Made by a program: the position numbers and the translations under genes
Assembly: GCF_002240355.1 (NCBI RefSeq)
Contig: NZ_CP016353.1
Span: 434,001-498,000, forward strand
DNA length: 64,000 nt
Reading direction: 5' to 3'
From: Prauserella marina
GTDB lineage: Bacteria > Actinomycetota > Actinomycetes > Mycobacteriales > Pseudonocardiaceae
Part shown: positions 53,181 to 62,697 of the stretch, piece after piece
Layout: each line of letters begins with the position of its first letter
Position numbering within the stretch: the first letter of the stretch is position 1
The notes under the pieces: generated by a model
The model's input: the letters and a program-made list of their open reading frames with translations, nothing else
The model's database searches: none
Told to the model about the DNA's origin: nothing

Positions 53181-53259
53181 GATCGGCAAGTTAGCCGTGG
53201 CTGGTGAACAAACCCGGCCCATCGGTTTAACAGAGAACCCATTCCTTACTCTGAAAGCC

Positions 53260-54030
53260 GTGAATGCGACTGAGCTGGCGATGTCTGGCCCGTTGCTGCT
53301 CGCCGCCGCGGTGGCCTTACTCGCGGGCACCATCTCGTTCGCGTCCCCGTGCGTTGTCCCGCTCGTCCCCGGCTATCTCGCCTACCTCGCGGCGCTGGTC
53401 GGATCAGACGCGCCCGCCGTTTCGGCAGGTGAGGAGCGCAAGAAGGGCAGGTTCGCCGTCGTCGGCGCGGCCGGGTTGTTCGTGCTCGGGTTCACGGTGA
53501 TCTTCACCGCGGGCGTCGGAAGTCTGGTGTGGCTCGCCGATGCCCTGTTGATCAATCAGGAAGTCTTGCAACGCATCGGCGGTGTGGTGACGATCGCCAT
53601 GGCGCTGGTGTTCCTCGGGCTCATTCCGGGGATGCAGAAGGATCTGCGTTCGCACCACGTCCCCCGCGCCGGACTGTGGGGAGCGCCGTTGCTCGGCGCC
53701 GTGTTCGGTCTCGGCTGGACGCCGTGCATCGGCCCCACGCTCTCCGGCGTGCTGGCCATCGCGACCGCGAGCGGGGGAACAGGGGCTCGCGGTTTTGTGC
53801 TCGTGCTCGTCTACTGCGTCGGTCTCGGGCTTCCGTTCCTGCTGATCGCGGCAGGCGCGGGCTGGGCGGTGAAGGCCACCGACTGGCTGCGCCGCAACGG
53901 CCGCAGGGTCCAGATCTTCGGCGGAGCGCTGCTGCTCGTCGTCGGCATCCTGCTCGTCACCGGCCTGTGGGCCGAGCTGGTCGGCTGGATGCGCGACGCC
54001 TTCATCACCGACGCGAGGTTGCCGCTGTGA
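53260..54030 (+). CDS. ccdA: Cytochrome c biogenesis protein CcdA
   Basis: Membrane protein (256 aa) carrying electrons from thioredoxin to the periplasmic TlpA protein. About six helices are visible with the two redox cysteines in ISFASPCVVPLVPGYLAYL and GLGWTPCIGPTLSGVLAI. The GTG at 53260 is chosen; an ATG at 53281 would also work. It overlaps resB by GTGA. Divergent from the Tat gene with 79 bp between. Confidence 0.94.
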   Translation: MNATELAMSGPLLLAAAVALLAGTISFASPCVVPLVPGYLAYLAALVGSDAPAVSAGEERKKGRFAVVGAAGLFVLGFTVIFTAGVGSLVWLADALLINQEVLQRIGGVVTIAMALVFLGLIPGMQKDLRSHHVPRAGLWGAPLLGAVFGLGWTPCIGPTLSGVLAIATASGGTGARGFVLVLVYCVGLGLPFLLIAAGAGWAVKATDWLRRNGRRVQIFGGALLLVVGILLVTGLWAELVGWMRDAFITDARLPL

Positions 54031-55634
54031 GCACTACGACCCCGACCCGTGAGGGCGGCGGATACCGGCAGACGCCCGCGCGGAAGGTGCTCGCGTTCCT
54101 CCGCAACACCTGGCGCGGGCTGACCTCGATGAGGACCGCCCTCGTCCTGCTGTTCCTGCTGGCTCTCGCCGCGCTGCCCGGCGCGCTGCTGCCGCAGCGC
54201 TCGCTGAACGAGCCGAAGACCCTCGAGTACATCGAGGCTCGGGGCTGGTGGGGGCAGTTGCTCGACCGGCTCCAGTTCTTCGACGTGTACGGCAGCGTCT
54301 GGTTTTCCGCGATCTACCTGCTGCTGATGGTGTCGCTCGTGGGCTGTCTCATGCCGCGCACGAGGGACTACATCAGGTCCATGCGCACGAAGCCCGTGCT
54401 GACGCCCCGCAACCTCGCCCGGCTGCCGCACCACGCGAGCGCCGAGGTGGACAGCGATTCGGACGACGTGCTCGCCTCGGCGAGGCGCAGGCTGCGTGGC
54501 TGGCGCGTCGTCGAGCGCGAGGAGAAGGACGGCGCACGGAGCCTCAGCGCGGAGCGCGGATATCTGCGCGAGACCGGCAACCTGGTGTTCCACTTCGGCA
54601 TGCTCGGCCTCATCGTCGCTTTCGCGCTCGGCAAGATGTATTTCTACGAGGGCCAGGTCATCGTCCTCGACGACGAGCAGTTCTGTAACTCCGGGATCTA
54701 TGCCTACGACTCGTTCAACCCAGGACTGCGGGTCGACGGCACCGAACTCTCCCCGTTCTGCGTGCAGGTCAACGACTTCACCGCGACCTACACCGACGGC
54801 GGCCAGCCGCTTGCCTACGAGGCCGACATCGAGTATCAGGCGGCCGACGATCTCGCCGGTGACGTCTGGCACCCCTACCACCTTGAGGTCAACGAGCCGT
54901 TGCGCACGCAGGGCGACCGGCTTTACCTGCTCGGCCACGGCTACGCGCCGACCTTCACGGTGACCTACCCCGACGGCGAGCAGCGCTCCGGCACGATGCA
55001 GTGGAAGCCGGTCGACGAGATCACGATGCTCTCGGAAGGCGCGACCAAGTTCGAGCCGCCGAACACCGAAGATCCCGAGGCGCAGCGGGAGAACCAGCTC
55101 GCGATCACCGGACTCTTCGCGCCGACGGCCGCCATGCAGGGCAACATCCTGACCTCGTCGTTCCCCTCGCTCAACGATCCGATGGTCGCCGTCGACATCA
55201 TGCGCGGCGATCTCGGCATGGACTCGGGGCGAGGACAGTCGATCTTCGAGATCGACCAGTCCATGGTGGACAGTGGAAGGCTGGAGAAGGTCGCGAGGGA
55301 GAACATCGCGCTCGGCGAGCAGATCACCATCGACGACGGCACCAAGATCAGGTTCGACGGGGTGCGGCAATGGGTTTCGCTTCAGGTGTCGCACGACCCG
55401 ACACAGGGCTGGGTGCTCGGGTTCGCGATCGCGATGTTCGCCGGGCTCGGCGCCTCGTTGTTCATCAAGCGAAGGCGGTTGTGGGTCAGGGTGACCCCTG
55501 CCACGGGTGGCGAGGATGAACGACGTACTGTAGTAGAAGTGGGCGGACTCGCCCGCACGGATCAAGCGGGATACGGCGAGGAGTTCACCCGGATCGCCGA
55601 GGACCTGCTTCGTCGTGACAGAAAGGCACACTGA
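54027..55634 (+). CDS. resB: Cytochrome c biogenesis protein ResB (Ccs1)
   Basis: A 535-aa component of the system II cytochrome c synthase, which with CcsB moves and attaches heme outside the membrane. Helices are visible at SMRTALVLLFLLALAALPGA, SVWFSAIYLLLMVSLVGCL, NLVFHFGMLGLIVAFALG and near the C-terminus (WVLGFAIAMFAGLGASLFI), with a large external domain between. GTG overlaps the ccdA stop. Its TGA shares one base with the ccsB ATG. Confidence 0.94.
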   Translation: MSTTTPTREGGGYRQTPARKVLAFLRNTWRGLTSMRTALVLLFLLALAALPGALLPQRSLNEPKTLEYIEARGWWGQLLDRLQFFDVYGSVWFSAIYLLLMVSLVGCLMPRTRDYIRSMRTKPVLTPRNLARLPHHASAEVDSDSDDVLASARRRLRGWRVVEREEKDGARSLSAERGYLRETGNLVFHFGMLGLIVAFALGKMYFYEGQVIVLDDEQFCNSGIYAYDSFNPGLRVDGTELSPFCVQVNDFTATYTDGGQPLAYEADIEYQAADDLAGDVWHPYHLEVNEPLRTQGDRLYLLGHGYAPTFTVTYPDGEQRSGTMQWKPVDEITMLSEGATKFEPPNTEDPEAQRENQLAITGLFAPTAAMQGNILTSSFPSLNDPMVAVDIMRGDLGMDSGRGQSIFEIDQSMVDSGRLEKVARENIALGEQITIDDGTKIRFDGVRQWVSLQVSHDPTQGWVLGFAIAMFAGLGASLFIKRRRLWVRVTPATGGEDERRTVVEVGGLARTDQAGYGEEFTRIAEDLLRRDRKAH

Positions 55635-56632
55635 TGCCGGTGAACGAGACGTTGTCGCAGTACAGCGACTGGTCCTACACCACAGCGGTAGCGGTATACG
55701 TGCTGGCGATGATCTTCTTCCTTGTCGAGCAGTCGTTCGGCCGCCAAGGTCGGCAGGCCGCGGCGAAGACGAGGCAGTCGAGCAAGGAACTCGTCGGCGC
55801 AGGAGGGCCCGCGACGGCAGCCACGGTGACCGGGGGAGACGCCCCTCTGACCGGTCCGGCTCGGCCGGTCCGCAGGACCAAAGCGGAGCGGATGGGGCGC
55901 ACCGGCGTCGCACTGACCCTGCTCGCGGTCGCGCTTCACCTCGCGTCCATCCTGCTGCGCGGTTTCGCGACCTCACGGGTCCCGTGGGGCAACATGTACG
56001 AGTACATCATGGTCATCTGCTTCGTCACGGTCGTGACGTGGCTGGTGGTCATGCGCAAGTCGCCGGTGAGGCACCTCTCGGCGTTCGTGTTGCTGCCGAT
56101 CGTGATCCTGATGTTCGTCGGCGGCACCATGCTGTACGCGGTGGCCGCACCCGTTCAGCCCGCGCTCCAGTCGTACTGGCTCGTCATCCACGTCGCCGCC
56201 GCAGCCGCATCCTCCGGTGTCTTCCTCGTGCCTGGTGTCGCGAGCATCCTGTGGCTGATCAAGGCCCGCAACGAAAAGAACCCCGCCAAGTTCGCGAAGT
56301 TCGGTCCACGGCTGCCCGGTCTCGACGTACTCGACCGGATCGCCTACCGCACGACGGTTTTCGCCTTCCCCGTCTTCACCTTCGGCGTGCTGTGCGGCGC
56401 CGTGTGGGCCGAGGCCGCGTGGGGCCGGTTCTGGGGCTGGGATCCCAAGGAAACCGTCGCGTTCATCGCATGGGTCATCTACGCGGCCTATCTGCACTCG
56501 CGTGCGACGGCGGGCTGGCGCGGTACGAGGGCGGCGGTCATCAACGTCGTCGGCTTCGTCGCCACGGTCTTCAACCTGTTCTTCGTGAACCTCGTGACGA
56601 CCGGTCTTCACTCGTATGCCGGAGTGGGCTGA
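55634..56632 (+). CDS. ccsB: Cytochrome c biogenesis protein CcsB (CcsA family)
   Basis: A 332-aa heme-handling membrane protein. About eight helices are visible; the tryptophan-rich heme motif reads WGRFWGWDPKETVAFIAW, with external histidines in LVIHVAAAAASSGVF and YLHSRATAGW. It pairs with ResB as the system II synthase. The ATG overlaps the resB stop by one base. Confidence 0.95.
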   Translation: MPVNETLSQYSDWSYTTAVAVYVLAMIFFLVEQSFGRQGRQAAAKTRQSSKELVGAGGPATAATVTGGDAPLTGPARPVRRTKAERMGRTGVALTLLAVALHLASILLRGFATSRVPWGNMYEYIMVICFVTVVTWLVVMRKSPVRHLSAFVLLPIVILMFVGGTMLYAVAAPVQPALQSYWLVIHVAAAAASSGVFLVPGVASILWLIKARNEKNPAKFAKFGPRLPGLDVLDRIAYRTTVFAFPVFTFGVLCGAVWAEAAWGRFWGWDPKETVAFIAWVIYAAYLHSRATAGWRGTRAAVINVVGFVATVFNLFFVNLVTTGLHSYAGVG

Positions 56633-56713
56633 CGCGGGCCCGCATCTCCGGCTACCGTCGCACCTGACGGCAGAGGGGAGATACCTCGCGACCCATATCG
56701 GAGGACAGACGCG

Positions 56714-57877
56714 GTGACCGGACCCAGCCAGCCCGAAGGGCACGATCCGCGGCTCTTTTCCGAAGCATCCACGGATTCGACGCCGCACCCCGCCGTGCCG
56801 GGCATTCAGCAGCCCCAACCTCATCAACAGCAGTACTTTCCGCAGCGGCACGCGGCCGATCCGAACCTGCCGCCGTTGAACCCGCAGTACGCGCAGGCAC
56901 AGCAACCTCCGTTGCCGCAGCCCGGCAGGGGACGGCATCCGCTCAGCAACGGTGCGGGTCTTTCCAGCGGGCACTTGGTCAAGCGCATGAAGCGCAGCCC
57001 GCAATCGGGCTGGCGCAAGGCGGTTTACCTCGGAACGGGAAAGCTGATCAACCCGGGGGAGAGCCCGGCGGACCGGCGAAGGCGGGAGTTGATCTCGCGG
57101 GTCAATCAGCCACTGCGCGGTTGCTACAAGATCGCGATGCTGAGCCTGAAAGGTGGCGTCGGCAAGACCACGACGACCACCACGCTCGGTTCGACGTTCG
57201 CTTCTCTGCGTGGTGACCGGGTTGTCGCGGTCGACGCGAACCCCGACAGGGGCACGCTCTCGCAGAAGATCCCCATCGAGACGACGGCGACGGTGCGGCA
57301 TCTGCTGCGCGACGCCGAGCGCATCACGAGATACAGCGATGTGCGGGCCTACACGTCACAGGGTTCGAGCAGGCTGGAAATCCTTGCCAGCGAGCAGGAT
57401 CCCGCCGTGTCGGAGGCGTTCTCGGAGCACGACTACCTGCGCGCGGTCAACCTGCTTGAGCACTTCTACAACATCGTGCTGACCGACTGTGGAACCGGTT
57501 TGATGCACTCCGCGATGAAGGGGGTACTCGACGTGGCCGACGCGCTGGTGATCGTGTCGTCCGGCTCCGTCGACGGGGCGAGGAGCGCGTCGGCGACGTT
57601 GGACTGGCTCGACGCTCACGGCTACGGCGATCTGGTCGCCCGCTCGGTGACGGTGATCAACTCGGTGCGGCCGAGGGCGGGTTCGGTCGATCTCGACAAG
57701 CTGGCCGCCCACTTCGCGGCCAGGACGAGGGGAGTCGTGCGCACGCCGTTCGACCCTCACCTCGAAGAGGGCGCCGAGATCGAGCTGGAACGGTTGCAGG
57801 ACGAGACAAGACTTTCGCTGCTCGAACTCGCCGCGACCGTCGCCGACGGGTTCACTGCCGAGCGGATGATGCGCTGA
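56714..57877 (+). CDS. MinD/ParA-like P-loop ATPase with disordered N-terminus
   Basis: A 387-aa protein. The first 90 residues are rich in Pro/Gln/His and probably disordered; a basic stretch follows, then a deviant Walker A, SLKGGVGKTTTTTTLG (about residue 145), and later VLTDCGTGLMHSAMKG. It resembles the EspI/Rv0530 class of orphan MinD-like ATPases, some linked to type VII secretion, although no ESX genes are in view. It follows the ccs genes with an 81-bp gap. Confidence 0.82.
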   Translation: MTGPSQPEGHDPRLFSEASTDSTPHPAVPGIQQPQPHQQQYFPQRHAADPNLPPLNPQYAQAQQPPLPQPGRGRHPLSNGAGLSSGHLVKRMKRSPQSGWRKAVYLGTGKLINPGESPADRRRRELISRVNQPLRGCYKIAMLSLKGGVGKTTTTTTLGSTFASLRGDRVVAVDANPDRGTLSQKIPIETTATVRHLLRDAERITRYSDVRAYTSQGSSRLEILASEQDPAVSEAFSEHDYLRAVNLLEHFYNIVLTDCGTGLMHSAMKGVLDVADALVIVSSGSVDGARSASATLDWLDAHGYGDLVARSVTVINSVRPRAGSVDLDKLAAHFAARTRGVVRTPFDPHLEEGAEIELERLQDETRLSLLELAATVADGFTAERMMR

Positions 57878-57901
57878 GCGCGGGCTCCAAGCCCGCTCGA
57901 C

Positions 57902-58084
57902 CTAGTTCTTGTCTTCTTCGTCGGGTCGCTTCTGCTGCTCGCCGAGTTTGCGAAGGAAGTCGGGGTCATCGTCGGGAGCCACCGTGCTCTGGCGTGTCGG
58001 CACACCGACTCGCTCGGCGCCGAACACTCGCCACAACAAGACGGCGATGGTGAGCGCGCCGATGGCTGCGAGCAAGTAGAGCAT
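57902..58084 (-). CDS. Small single-pass membrane protein
   Basis: A 60-aa protein: one helix (LYLLAAIGALTIAVLLWRVF), then a polar tail containing DDDPDFLRKLGEQQKRPDEE. I recognise no named family. The ATG at 58084 has AAGGAG upstream; a longer in-frame start at 58117 would place the ribosome site inside the gene. It is convergent with the MinD-like gene. Confidence 0.7.
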   Translation of the reverse strand: MLYLLAAIGALTIAVLLWRVFGAERVGVPTRQSTVAPDDDPDFLRKLGEQQKRPDEEDKN

Positions 58085-58161
58085 GCTCGCTCCTTTCCGC
58101 TGCTGCGCGAGTGACAAGAGTACTGCCCCGAGGTTAACCCTTTTGCCGGGTTTGCGGGTAA

Positions 58162-58203
58162 GGGGTGTCCCCCGACATCCGCGAGGATGCCGAAGAACAC
58201 CCC
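58162..58203. terminator. Two-level hairpin between bldC and the small membrane gene
   Basis: GGGGTGT (58162-58168) pairs with ACACCCC (58197-58203), and an inner CATCC-GCGA-GGATG pairs within. It lies 3' of bldC on the minus strand and probably ends its transcript. Confidence 0.5.
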
Positions 58204-58331
58204 TTCCGAACTTGCCTCGTGATGGCGCGAAGACCTACGGAAAGGTCTTGTATTCAGGTGAAACGGTCGGCGGAGCCGCGGTGCCACAGCCGTTCGGGGT
58301 AGGGGTCTACCTTGTCGGCTCCGTCGCGATC

Positions 58332-58541
58332 TCAGATCGTTCTCGGCTCGCCCGCGCTGGTCGTCAGTTCGGCCAACAGGTCGTTGACCTCGGACTCGCG
58401 GAACCGGCGGTGCCCGCCAGGGGTCCGAATCGAGCCGATCCTGCCCGCGGTCGCCCAGCGGGTGACCGTCTTGGGATCAACGCGAAACAACGCGGCCACC
58501 TCACCTGGTGTCAGTAGCCGTCCTCCCGTGGTCGCGGTCAC
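58332..58541 (-). CDS. bldC: Developmental regulator BldC
   Basis: A 69-aa MerR-like DNA-binding protein. The sequence LLTPGEVAALFRVDPKTVTR, then WATAGRIGSIRTPGGHRRFR, is nearly that of Streptomyces BldC, with only the ends differing. BldC controls timing of differentiation and binds direct repeats head-to-tail. The GTG start follows GGAGGCGG. The 193 bp upstream, shared with the Lrp gene, probably contain both promoters. Confidence 0.93.
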   Translation of the reverse strand: MTATTGGRLLTPGEVAALFRVDPKTVTRWATAGRIGSIRTPGGHRRFRESEVNDLLAELTTSAGEPRTI

Positions 58542-58734
58542 TTTCCGCCTCCTTCACACATCCAGTGCTATACCGGGAGCGCGGTTGGCTCTTGGGCCGT
58601 CGTGCCCGGTCCTCTAACTCCACAATCGTTGCACTTCACCCGCCAGGTACTCGAACGGTTGTCAGAGAGTAAAGAGGTAGTAAGGGACAAAAAGAGCGGT
58701 TCGGACATCCGCAGGTGGCAGCTAACCTAGGCCC

Positions 58735-59223
58735 GTGGATCACGTAGACCGCAAGATCATCGCCGAACTCCGCACCAACGGCAGGGCCTCGTACGCCGAG
58801 CTCGGCAGAACCGTCGGTCTTTCGGCGTCCTCCGTGCACGAGCGAGTCGGAAAGCTGGAGGCCGCGGGCGTGATCACCGGCTACCACGCCGTCGTCGACG
58901 CGAGAGCCGTCGGACTCGGCGTCACCGCGCTCGTCGGCATCCAGCCCACCGACACCGCTTCCGACGACGACGTCGCCGTCGCGCTCGGCGAACTCGACGA
59001 GGTCGAGAGCTGCTACGCCGTCGCGGGTGACGAGGCGTTCGTCGTGAAGGTCAGGGTCGGGACCGTCGACGATCTCGAACTCGCGCTCGGCAGGCTGCGC
59101 CGCATCGACGGGGTCGCCCGCACGCACACCACGGTCGTGCTCTCCACCCGGTTCGAAGGCAGGCCGAACAACACGAGCCTCGGCCGCCCTGCTGGTGACG
59201 CGCGCGGCGGCGTAGCCTCGTAG
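58735..59223 (+). CDS. Lrp/AsnC family transcription regulator
   Basis: A 162-aa feast/famine regulator. The HTH is in DRKIIAELRTNGRASYAELG followed by RTVGLSASSVHERVGKLEAA, and the RAM/ACT-like ligand domain spans about 65-140 (CYAVAGDEAFVVKVRV). The effector amino acid is unknown. The GTG start is at the beginning of the conserved domain. It is divergent from bldC and 3 bp from the next gene. A downstream Cds1-like enzyme suggests cysteine metabolism as a possible target. Confidence 0.9.
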   Translation: MDHVDRKIIAELRTNGRASYAELGRTVGLSASSVHERVGKLEAAGVITGYHAVVDARAVGLGVTALVGIQPTDTASDDDVAVALGELDEVESCYAVAGDEAFVVKVRVGTVDDLELALGRLRRIDGVARTHTTVVLSTRFEGRPNNTSLGRPAGDARGGVAS

Positions 59224-59226
59224 AGC

Positions 59227-59550
59227 GTGAGCGAACGACCAACCGGACATCTCGGCCGCGACCTGACCCTCTATGTGGTGGCGCGGTTCGCACTGGTCGC
59301 GGTCATCGCGGCCATCCTCGTTGCCCTCGGCGTGCCGCTGCTCGTCGCGCTGGCCGTCGGGCTGGTCGGCGGGCTCCCGCTCGGCCTGCTGTTCTTGCGG
59401 GGACTCAACGCGAAGGTCACGGCAGGACTCGCGGCCCGCAACGAGAAGAGGGCCCGTGAGCGGGCGAGCCTGCGTGCCCAGCTTCGCGGCGACGAAGCCG
59501 AAGGGGCCGACGAAGCCGACGAAGCCGATCACGAAGTGAGCAAGGAATGA
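59227..59550 (+). CDS. DUF4229 membrane protein
   Basis: A 107-aa actinobacterial protein of the DUF4229 type. Two membrane helices ([20 protein letters not shown] and [20 protein letters not shown]) precede a charged, Arg/Ala-rich coiled tail ending in an acidic repeat ([11 protein letters not shown]). The function is unknown. It overlaps the next gene by ATGA. Confidence 0.8.
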   Translation: MSERPTGHLGRDLTLYVVARFALVAVIAAILVALGVPLLVALAVGLVGGLPLGLLFLRGLNAKVTAGLAARNEKRARERASLRAQLRGDEAEGADEADEADHEVSKE

Positions 59551-60626
59551 CGGTCGCCGACCCGGTGTGGGTCAGGGAGGCCGTCCGGATCATCGAGGCC
59601 GACGCCAACCGCAGCGCCGACACCCATCTGCTCGTCTTCCCGCTGCCGCCGGAGTGGGGTATCGATCTTTACCTCAAGGACGAGTCGGTGCACCCCACCG
59701 GCTCGCTCAAGCACCGGCTCGCGCGGTCGTTGCTGCTGTACGGCCTTGTCAACGGTCAGATCGGCAGCGAGACGGTGCTCATCGAGGCATCGAGCGGTTC
59801 GACGGCGGTCTCCGAGGCGTACTTCGCCAGGATGCTCGGGCTCAGGTTCATCACCGTGATGCCCCGCAAGACCAGCCAGGAGAAGATCGACCTCATCGAG
59901 TTCTACGGCGGCGAATGCCATTTCGTCGACGTTCCGGGCGACATGTACTCGGAGGCTGAGCGGCTCGCGAACGAGTGCGGAGGGCACTACCTCGACCAGT
60001 TCACTTTCGCCGAGCGCGCCACCGACTGGCGGGGCAACAACAACATCGCCGAATCGGTCTTCACTCAGCTTCGCGCCGAACGCCACCCGGTGCCTTCGTG
60101 GATCGTCGTCGGAGCGGGAACGGGAGGCACGAGTGCCACGTTCGGCCGCTACGTGCGCTACAAGCGGCATCCGACGAGGATCGCCGTCGCCGACCCGGAG
60201 AACTCCGCGTTCTACGGCGCGTGGCGCGACGGCGACCGGAACCACACGACCGGCCTGCCTTCGAGAATCGAGGGCATCGGAAGGCCGAGGGTCGAACCGT
60301 CGTTCGTGCCCGAGATCATCGACGAGATGATCAAGGTGCCCGACGCGGGCTCCTACGCCGCGATCCGGTTCCTGCGGGAACGGACGGGACACTGGGCCGG
60401 CGGCTCGACCGGCACGAACCTCTGCGGCGCCTTCACGCTCATCTCGCGCATGCTGCGAGCCGGTGAGCGGGGCAGCGTGGTGACGTTGCTGTGCGACGGC
60501 GGCGAGCGCTACGCCAACACCTACTACAGCGACGAGTGGATCGGCGCCAACGGATTCGATCTCGCGCCGCACACCGAGGCGTTCGAACGGTTCATCGGTA
60601 CCGGCGAGTTCTCAGCCGAACGCTAG
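59547..60626 (+). CDS. PLP-dependent cysteine synthase-family protein (Cds1-like)
   Basis: A 359-aa fold-type II PLP enzyme. The PLP lysine is in [13 protein letters not shown], the substrate loop [15 protein letters not shown], the phosphate loop [14 protein letters not shown] and the C-terminal [18 protein letters not shown]. It resembles mycobacterial Cds1 (Rv3684), an L-cysteine desulfhydrase releasing H2S, pyruvate and ammonia. Cystathionine-type activity cannot be excluded. Its last 15 bp overlap the 3' end of menA. Confidence 0.87.
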   Translation: MTVADPVWVREAVRIIEADANRSADTHLLVFPLPPEWGIDLYLKDESVHPTGSLKHRLARSLLLYGLVNGQIGSETVLIEASSGSTAVSEAYFARMLGLRFITVMPRKTSQEKIDLIEFYGGECHFVDVPGDMYSEAERLANECGGHYLDQFTFAERATDWRGNNNIAESVFTQLRAERHPVPSWIVVGAGTGGTSATFGRYVRYKRHPTRIAVADPENSAFYGAWRDGDRNHTTGLPSRIEGIGRPRVEPSFVPEIIDEMIKVPDAGSYAAIRFLRERTGHWAGGSTGTNLCGAFTLISRMLRAGERGSVVTLLCDGGERYANTYYSDEWIGANGFDLAPHTEAFERFIGTGEFSAER

Positions 60627-61484
60627 CGCGCCCCCGGTCAGTACGGCCCAGGCGAGCATCGCCATCCCGGTTCCGCCGAGAACGGGGATGAGCGCCCTTC
60701 CCGATCCGCCGCCCGCGATCGTCCTGACGGGCACGAGCAACAGCGGGGCGGTGAGCAGCCCGATGAACGCGAGCGGATGCGCGACACCGATGGCGACGGT
60801 GACGGCGAACGGCACCGCGACGAGAAAAAGGTAAAGGCGCCTTGTACCGGCGTCGCCGAGTTTCACGGCCAGGGTTCGTTTTCCGGTTTCCCTGTCGGTG
60901 GGGATGTCCCTGAGGTTGTTCGCCACGAGCACGCCGGTGCTCAGCGAACCGACGGCCACCGCGCAGCCGAGCGCCTCAAGGCTGATCTTTCCCGCCTGCA
61001 CGTACACCGTGCCAAGTACGGCTGCCAGTCCGAAGAAGACGAAGACGGCGACCTCGCCGAGTCCCGCGTAGCCGTAGGGACGGCGTCCTCCCGTGTAGAA
61101 CCAGGCGCCCGCGATGCAGGCCGCGCCAAGCAGCAGCAGCCACCAGGTTCCGGTCGCCGCGACGAGCACGAGCCCGAGGACACCCGCGACGCCGAGCGAG
61201 GCGAGCGCGGCCGCGAGCACCGTTTTTGGCCGTGCCACACCGGAGCCGACGAGCCGCAGCGGGCCGACGCGCTGTTCGTCGGTACCGCGGATCCCGTCGG
61301 AGTAGTCGTTGGCGAAGTTGACCCCGATGATCAGGGAAAGCGCGACGAGCAACGCGAGCAGCGACTGCCACCACGAGAACTCGCCGAGTTGAGCCGTCGC
61401 CCCCATACCGGCGAGCACGGGGGCGACGGCGTTGGGCAGCGTCCTCGGACGTGCCCCCTCGATCCATTCCGCAACGGTGGCCAT
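60612..61484 (-). CDS. menA: 1,4-dihydroxy-2-naphthoate polyprenyltransferase
   Basis: Attaches the isoprenoid tail in menaquinone synthesis. The 290-aa UbiA-family membrane protein has about nine helices and two aspartate-rich motifs, [14 protein letters not shown] and [17 protein letters not shown], plus [16 protein letters not shown] at the N-terminus, typical of MenA. It is convergent with the Cds1-like gene. menE and menB lie a little further upstream on the same strand. Confidence 0.95.
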   Translation of the reverse strand: MATVAEWIEGARPRTLPNAVAPVLAGMGATAQLGEFSWWQSLLALLVALSLIIGVNFANDYSDGIRGTDEQRVGPLRLVGSGVARPKTVLAAALASLGVAGVLGLVLVAATGTWWLLLLGAACIAGAWFYTGGRRPYGYAGLGEVAVFVFFGLAAVLGTVYVQAGKISLEALGCAVAVGSLSTGVLVANNLRDIPTDRETGKRTLAVKLGDAGTRRLYLFLVAVPFAVTVAIGVAHPLAFIGLLTAPLLLVPVRTIAGGGSGRALIPVLGGTGMAMLAWAVLTGGALAFG

Positions 61485-61510
61485 GCCGTCATTCTTTCGC
61501 TACCCGATCA

Positions 61511-62623
61511 TCAGCAGGATCCTGGGCTGACCCCGGGTTTGACGAAAGCGGCACTCACGTACATACCGGGCGCGAGGCGGTACCAGCGGTCGGTGGTTCC
61601 CTGGCTGCCCGACACCCGCTGACCTGTCACCGCGCACTCGATCCGCACCTGCGCGTACCTCGCCGCGTAGCCCGTCTTGCCACCGGAAAGCGCGGGGCCG
61701 GAGCGGACGTTGACCGCGAAGCCGCTCGTCTCGACGGTGCCCCACGGGCCGCCGGAGGTCCACTGGTAGGTGACGTCGACCCACGCGTTCGTCGGCAGTT
61801 GCAGACCGTCCCAGAACGTCCCGTCGGCGAGGTCGATTCCGGCGGGGTTGAGCACCTTCCTGCCGAACTGGTCCTTGCCGTCGTTGAACCCGTCCTGGTA
61901 GGCGGCCTGTGCTTGCGGCTTGCCCTGCGGGAGGCTCCTCCACTGCTCCCTGTCGGAGTTCCAGTAGTCGTCCTTGGTGTTCCACGGGCCGACGTCCCAT
62001 ACGGGAGCCCATTCGCAGCGGGCGCCGTCCGACGTGCACACCTTGACCGTGTAGTTGCCGCTGCCCTTCCCCGCGAGGCCCTTGCGCGATGGCAGCGCGA
62101 CGAAATGGTCCCGCTCGGTGATCACGTGCCCGTTGGCCGTCGTCCCGCCGACAAGGCCCTCCCTCGTCGCGAAGACCCGGTATGTCGTCGGAGCACTGAG
62201 CCTCGCCTCCGGCCTCGGCTCCTCCCACGCCGTCATGTCCACGGCGGCGAGTTCGTCCGGTGCGGACACGACGAGCCGGGTTTGCACCGTCCGCGTCGAT
62301 TCGGGGAGCACGGCCGGTGCGTCGACAGGCACCGGAATCCATTCGGACCAGGTGCCGTCGGCCCGTTGCCCTCGAACGTCGACCGAACCACCGCTCGCCT
62401 CTTTCGCGGTGACCATGTTGACCTCGGCGCCGAGTTCTTCGGCAGCGAACTCGTGCACGGCGACCCGCTGAGCGCTCGTCGTGCCGAACGTGAGGTCGCG
62501 GCCGTCGGGGGCAGGCAACGTCCAGGACACCGTTTCCGACGCGCGAACCGGTTCCGAAAGCAGGGTCATTGCCAGTGCCGCGACCGCGCTCAATGCCAGT
62601 GACCTGCGTCTTCGCTGTTTCAT
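61511..62623 (-). CDS. Secreted protein with C-terminal SH3-like domain
   Basis: A 370-aa exported protein of unknown function. The signal peptide is KQRRRRSLALSAVAALAMTL with cleavage likely after VRA (ASETV begins the mature form). The N-terminal half is beta-rich (DVRGQRADGTWSEWIPVPVD), and a middle block with NTKDDYWNSDREQWRSL follows. A bacterial SH3 domain closes it (FAVNVRSGPALSGGKTGY). I chose the ATG at 62623 over a TTG four codons earlier. It sits between menE and menA on the same strand, so it may act at the envelope or peptidoglycan. Confidence 0.75.
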   Translation of the reverse strand: MKQRRRRSLALSAVAALAMTLLSEPVRASETVSWTLPAPDGRDLTFGTTSAQRVAVHEFAAEELGAEVNMVTAKEASGGSVDVRGQRADGTWSEWIPVPVDAPAVLPESTRTVQTRLVVSAPDELAAVDMTAWEEPRPEARLSAPTTYRVFATREGLVGGTTANGHVITERDHFVALPSRKGLAGKGSGNYTVKVCTSDGARCEWAPVWDVGPWNTKDDYWNSDREQWRSLPQGKPQAQAAYQDGFNDGKDQFGRKVLNPAGIDLADGTFWDGLQLPTNAWVDVTYQWTSGGPWGTVETSGFAVNVRSGPALSGGKTGYAARYAQVRIECAVTGQRVSGSQGTTDRWYRLAPGMYVSAAFVKPGVSPGSC

Positions 62624-62697
62624 GCGGTCAGCCAACGCGGCTTTGGCGATAAGTCAACGAGCCCGCGCGCAGTGTCGCGGGACGCCAGTCGGCCGAG

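Noticed and set aside
53811-55976. A 721-residue minus-strand frame.
   Set aside because: It is antisense to ccdA, resB and ccsB, all of which have strong family motifs. Long antisense frames are common in high-GC DNA.
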